Origin: Nothophaeocryptopus gaeumannii
Taxonomy: Eukaryota > Ascomycota > Dothideomycetes > Mycosphaerellales > Mycosphaerellaceae
Direction: 5' to 3'
DNA length: 64,000 nucleotides
Assembly (NCBI GenBank): GCA_031771865.1
Contig: JASISA010000023.1
Location: 1,736,001 to 1,800,000 of the forward strand
In this document: in pieces, positions 60,446-64,000 of the stretch
Layout of the letters: every line of letters starts with the position of its first letter
Position numbering within the stretch: the first letter of the stretch is position 1
Made by a program: the position numbers and the translations under genes
Notes under the pieces: generated by a model
Databases searched by the model: none
What the model was told of the DNA's origin: nothing
Seen by the model: only the letters and a program-made list of their open reading frames with translations

Positions 60446-61979
60446 CTACAGCTTCGCTTCACTCTTCCCATGACTGGCCTCCCACGACTCAAGCGTGGTA
60501 TTCACCTTCGAGTCCAATCGTGCCTGAGATACTCTGTACAATCTCGGCACATCGACATCTTCCACCTTCTTCCCCTCAAGAGCCATCTCCGCGACCGCTT
60601 TGGCAGACAGAAAGATCTGCGGCATTCCATGACCCTGTAATCGTCAGCACAACTTCCTCGACACAAAGCATGTATCATCCTACCGAAAACCCAGCACATA
60701 TCAACTGCCCTTCCTTCCCCGGCACCTCCCCAACAAACGGAAACCCATCCGCCGAATACCCCATAATCCCCGTCCACACCTGATCCGTCACCGCGCCACT
60801 ATCCTCCCATCCCCTAAAATGCCTCTGCATATACCCATCGAAATAATTCTTCGCAGGTTCAATCAGCTTCGAATCATCAGAATTATCATACCATTCATTC
60901 AGTTTGGCGAAGTAATCTCTCCTACCGCCCCCGACCACGATGCTTCCGTCGCTGCGCGGAATGAGATAGTCATATTCCATGGGTGAGAGGCGGAGGATGT
61001 AGCTGTTGGATAGGAAGGGAGGGTTAGGTTTTTTTGGGACGATGCGGGAGCAGATTCCTCGGACGGGGATGATGCGGGATTTGAATTCGGGGAGGAGGGT
61101 TGAGGTGTATGCGTTGCTTGCGTAGATTATTTTGGAAGTCACGACTGATCCTCTGGATGTGTTGACATTCCAAGCTCTGGAGGTGGTGACGGAGTCTTGG
61201 GCGGGTGAGATGGAGGTGACTGGGGTGTGGGTTTGTAAGTTGACGCCTCGGATGATGGCTTTTGAGAGGAGGCCGAGGACCATTTTGTAAGGCCAGACGT
61301 GGGCGGCTGTGTAGGTGAAGCAGGCTTTTGCTCCTTTCACTCCGGAGACCTGAAAATTGTCAGTCGCCTGAGAGACAAGGCCATATCGAAAGGTTTCCTT
61401 ACACCTTCAGCCGTCCTGCCATTACTATAATGTACCTCCCTCGCAGTCGAAACACCAGCAGCAGTAAGGGCATCTAGCCCGCTCTTCAACTCCCTATGAG
61501 CCTCATCGTACATGCACACATCCGTCGCTCTCGTAACAACAAAATCGCAATCCAGCTTCTCCTTCTCAACAAGAGCTTTGATCTCTCCGACATGTCTCGC
61601 TTCGAAAGAGGCGACTTCTTCGGCGGCTTCCTTCCCATACTTCCTAAGAGCGCCAGCAGCACGGTAGTATGGGTCTGGTTTCAAATGGCCACCTATACAC
61701 TATCAGTACTGAGAAGATAAAGTCCTTCTGACGAAACACACCATTTCGTCCAGTTGCTCCGGAACACGCTTCTCTCGCTTCGAGAATAACAATCGAAGGC
61801 TTCTTCGACAAAGTCTTGTTTTGTTCGAGCAAATGGTAAGCTATGGAGGCACCCGCATATCCAGCTCCGATTATGACTATATCGACCTCTGCAGGTAATT
61901 GCTCCGTGCTTCGGTGATTATCGAGATCATGGAGATCGGTTCGCCAGAAGGGAAGTGTTGAATTTGTCGGCAACGCCAT
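60446..61979 (-). CDS. FAD-dependent oxidoreductase (DAO family)
   Basis: Four exons: 61742-61979, 61403-61692, 60684-61349, 60446-60634; introns 61693-61741, 61350-61402, 60635-60683. 460 residues. FAD-binding Rossmann motif VDIVIIGAGYAGASIAYHL (GAGYAG at 38-43), then EACSGATGRNGG across the first junction and HLKPDPYY, typical of fungal DAO-fold oxidases. Later YLIPRSDGSIVVGGGRRDYF and, across the last junction, AGFSGHGMPQIFLSAKAVAE, the usual C-terminal flavin-contacting stretch. Likely an amine/amino-acid oxidase (N-methyl amino acid or similar) producing peroxide; ends KSEAKL, near a PTS1-like AKL, so peroxisomal location is plausible. All introns phase correctly. Confidence 0.88.
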
Positions 61980-62313
61980 GATCGAATACCAAAGTTCTGT
62001 GTTCGACAGATTGTGCCGTATTCACGCGTGGGTATGTGCGTTGAATGGATGGCAAAGAGCCATGCATGTCAGTCAGGCGAAGTGTATGGCATGCAAGGAT
62101 GCTCAGCAATGGACAGGACTTTGGTGGAGTGAGAAGCAGCCGGTCCGGTGGCCGAGGCCGAAGATAGGCCAAGCCTTTGATTAATGTGAGTCTGAGAGAC
62201 AGCATGTGCATGTGAAAGTGAGGGCATAGCTATTGCAATGTGTGATCTGCTTGTTTAGAATTCCTTCTGGTAGTATGGAAGATGACTGATCTTCTGGGCC
62301 CATACTCCTGATT
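61980..62313. other. intergenic gap
   Basis: Between the oxidase start and the dehalogenase 3' end, both minus. Nothing recognised. Confidence 0.3.
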
Positions 62314-63144
62314 TCACTTTGAAGCCGCAATGATTTTGTCCGCCAACTCAGGCTAGACATTCGTTAGCATATTGAAGCACAACCAAATCTGTAGGGACTT
62401 ACCAGTGTATCACTCAGAACATCCATCTCCCCAAAAAGATCCGTCAAAGCCTCATGCTCCCAAACAGAGCAATAAGCACCCTTAAACCCCGTCCTCTTCG
62501 CCGCACTAACATCCCACATATGCCCCGCAGCAAACCACGGCTCATCGCCCTCACTCCTCAACTGCTCCAGCAACGGCTTATAAGCAGCTGGATCTGGTTT
62601 GCCGATTCTGGAAGTATCGCAAGATTGGAGGTGTTCGGAAGGGAGATCCACGCCGGCGTTGGAGAAGTAGGCGCCGACTCGCTTAAGGTCGCCCATTGTG
62701 AAGGCTCGGACTGTGAAGCCTGCGTCGCGGAGCTTTTGGATACATTCTTTGGCACCATGGCGGAGAGTCAACTTCTTGTAGCCGCTCTCCATCATCCATG
62801 TGAGATCTTCTACGTTGGCGAAGTCTCGAGGGTTCTCAACTCCGGCTTTGCTACATTGAATCAGCATATTAACCACGTCACCTCGTTCGTCCTTGATAAG
62901 CTTACTATAGCATTCTCCAGAAGATCTTCTCGAAGACATCGGCGTAGCTCACATACTTTCCGCTCATGGAAAGATATGTATATTCCCGCTCTGCCACTTC
63001 TATCCAGGTGTATCCGAGAAGCAAAGGCTTGACACCCTGTGCTCTCAGTCGATCTCCAAGACGAGCATCAATGGCATCGAACAGCGCCTCATAACCAACA
63101 AGTGTTCCGACCACGTCGAAAACGACGTTCTTCGAAGGTGCCAT
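62314..63144 (-). CDS. haloacid dehalogenase-like hydrolase (type II)
   Basis: Three exons: 62906-63144, 62403-62850, 62314-62352; introns 62851-62905 and 62353-62402. 241 residues. HAD motif I FDVVGTLVGYE with D10 as nucleophile; the cap-like section WMMESGYKKLTLRHGAKEC; motif II region AFTMGDLKRVG; motif III GKPDPAAYKPLLEQL; motif IV DVSAAKRTGFKGAY. Together these match 2-haloacid dehalogenase-type fungal proteins, although the true substrate may be another halo- or phospho-compound. The last exon of 13 codons (LPELADKIIAASK end) restores the usual C-terminus. Begins 163 bases after a plain intergenic stretch. Confidence 0.86.
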
Positions 63145-63624
63145 TTTGACCGCAATGGGGTAGATTCCGCAAAGCCTTTTGATCAATGAGCCCCTTCTCA
63201 AAACAGCTATACTTGTATCTTTTAGTTCTGGAATTGATCTTCCGACTTTCTTGACTCACTCAATCCATTGATAATGAAGTGAGGTCCCGCCGACTGTGCA
63301 GATACCAACGCCGGTACAAAGAGGTCGGCCAAGCTTATCTCGACGACCGGCCCGGTGGGCACAACTTGGAGGTGCTTCAATGCCCAGACATCTTCCAGGG
63401 AAAGCACATCAGTCTTGATGCTTGAATGAATGCAAGCATATCAGTGTCGATGCGCGGATACTATCTTTTATCAAGATAGAGACAGACAGCACATCCAAGA
63501 TCAATCTGCATAAGAGTGGCCACAATGCTGTTCTTCGATAGCCGTCGAGCGTCGCTCGTTCGAACGTTCCCAATGGTAGCCTTGAAAGAGCGAACGCAAC
63601 ACTATCGCCGCTCCTCAAGACATC
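63145..63624. other. divergent gap upstream of the permease
   Basis: Short frames only (for example 63409-63618 minus). A first exon of the permease may lie here. Confidence 0.3.
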
Positions 63625-64000
63625 GTGAAGACCTCAGATCAACAAGCCACGAACTCGGATCTGGAGAAATCACCCTTATGCCAAGTCGGAGTTACAACAA
63701 TCCTCACCCCAGGCGTCGATGATGCCGGATTCCACGGGCGCCTGTCAAAAAGACAGATCATGGTGATGACCTTTGGAGCTGGTATCGGGACTGGTCTGTG
63801 GGTAGGAACAGGCACAGCTTTGAAATATGCCGGACCAGGATGTATCGCAGTGGCGTACAGCATTGTAGCGTGAGTCGGAAGACTGTATGGCAAGTATTGG
63901 CTGACGAAACGCATAGTTTTATTGTGTGGTTGCAGTATATGTCGATCGGGGACATGTCTGCGCATCGGCCTGTTAGCGTTCAGCTTGAGGCTTGAGCTTC
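63625..64000 (+). CDS. amino-acid permease, partial, possibly broken
   Basis: N-terminal part of an amino-acid/polyamine permease (APC superfamily), cut by the window edge. GRLSKRQIMVMTFGAGIGTG, then LWVGTGTALKYAGPG is the conserved first transmembrane segment and its unwound helix. An intron at about 63870-63915 (GTGAGT...GCATAG) joins AYSIVA to FIVWLQYMSIGDMSAHRPV. After HRPV the expected continuation is lost: the frame runs SVQLEA and stops (TGA near 63993), so either a shift occurs or the exon ends differently. No in-frame ATG precedes the conserved region, whose first codon here is GTG, so an upstream exon or loss of the start must be considered. Confidence 0.55.

Overview
The window is nuclear DNA of a filamentous ascomycete, most likely a dothideomycete. 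Genes are dense and on both strands. Almost all introns are 48-60 bases, with GT...AG ends and a CTGAC/CTAAC-type branch site close to the acceptor. Proteins such as Atg8, Nce101, Pex16, Pmt2, eIF4B and a nucleoside-phosphorylase/TPR NLR have a fungal stamp. The class assignment is inference from gene content, not from a search. I saw no tRNA or rRNA gene, CRISPR array or intact transposon.

Layout. 0-5 kb: a GNAT acetyltransferase, a SnoaL/DUF4440 protein, a disrupted Cys-rich protein and an acyl-CoA dehydrogenase. 5-10 kb: an Hsp70-like ATPase with a frameshift, three degenerate repeats at its 3' side, and a decayed gene. 10-16.7 kb: coproporphyrinogen oxidase, Pmt2-type mannosyltransferase and a SWIRM protein. 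16.7-18.7 kb: a large gap. 18.7-22.5 kb: a SWIM-domain (Sws1/Shu2-like) protein, Rpn8, an HD-domain protein and a hypothetical gene. 23.8-28 kb: a Nudix gene with an in-frame stop, Nce101, Atg8 and Pex16. 28.7-30 kb: a divergent Ras-like GTPase with a disordered tail. 30.8-33 kb: decayed coding sequence. 33.5-40.2 kb: a thioredoxin-like protein, a disordered protein, a Tim17-like membrane protein and eIF4B. 41.2-43.9 kb: a broken NLR. 44.5-50.2 kb: Ase1/PRC1, a tail-anchored heme-oxygenase-like protein and a protein with an in-frame stop. 51-58 kb: a ZZ/PHD protein, two conserved fungal proteins and an NSUN5/Rcm1-like RNA methyltransferase. 58-64 kb: a THI5/SsuA-like protein, an FrnE-type oxidoreductase, an amine/amino-acid oxidase, a haloacid dehalogenase and the start of an amino-acid permease.

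The genes are mostly unrelated housekeeping functions (autophagy, peroxisome, proteasome, heme, glycosylation, translation, cytokinesis), not a biosynthetic cluster. The most striking feature is that intact housekeeping genes alternate with about ten loci whose reading frame is clear but interrupted by single stop codons or 1-base shifts. The stops fit C-to-T changes (CAA/CAG/CGA to TAA/TAG/TGA), and several shifts look like loss of one base from a short run. This could be true pseudogenisation (for example loss of redundant copies, or a RIP-like process) or, for the indels, assembly error. The broken NLR is the clearest true pseudogene.

Exon boundaries were worked out by hand from splice signals and reading-frame continuity. 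Those with exact coordinates preserve the frame arithmetically; uncertain ones are flagged.
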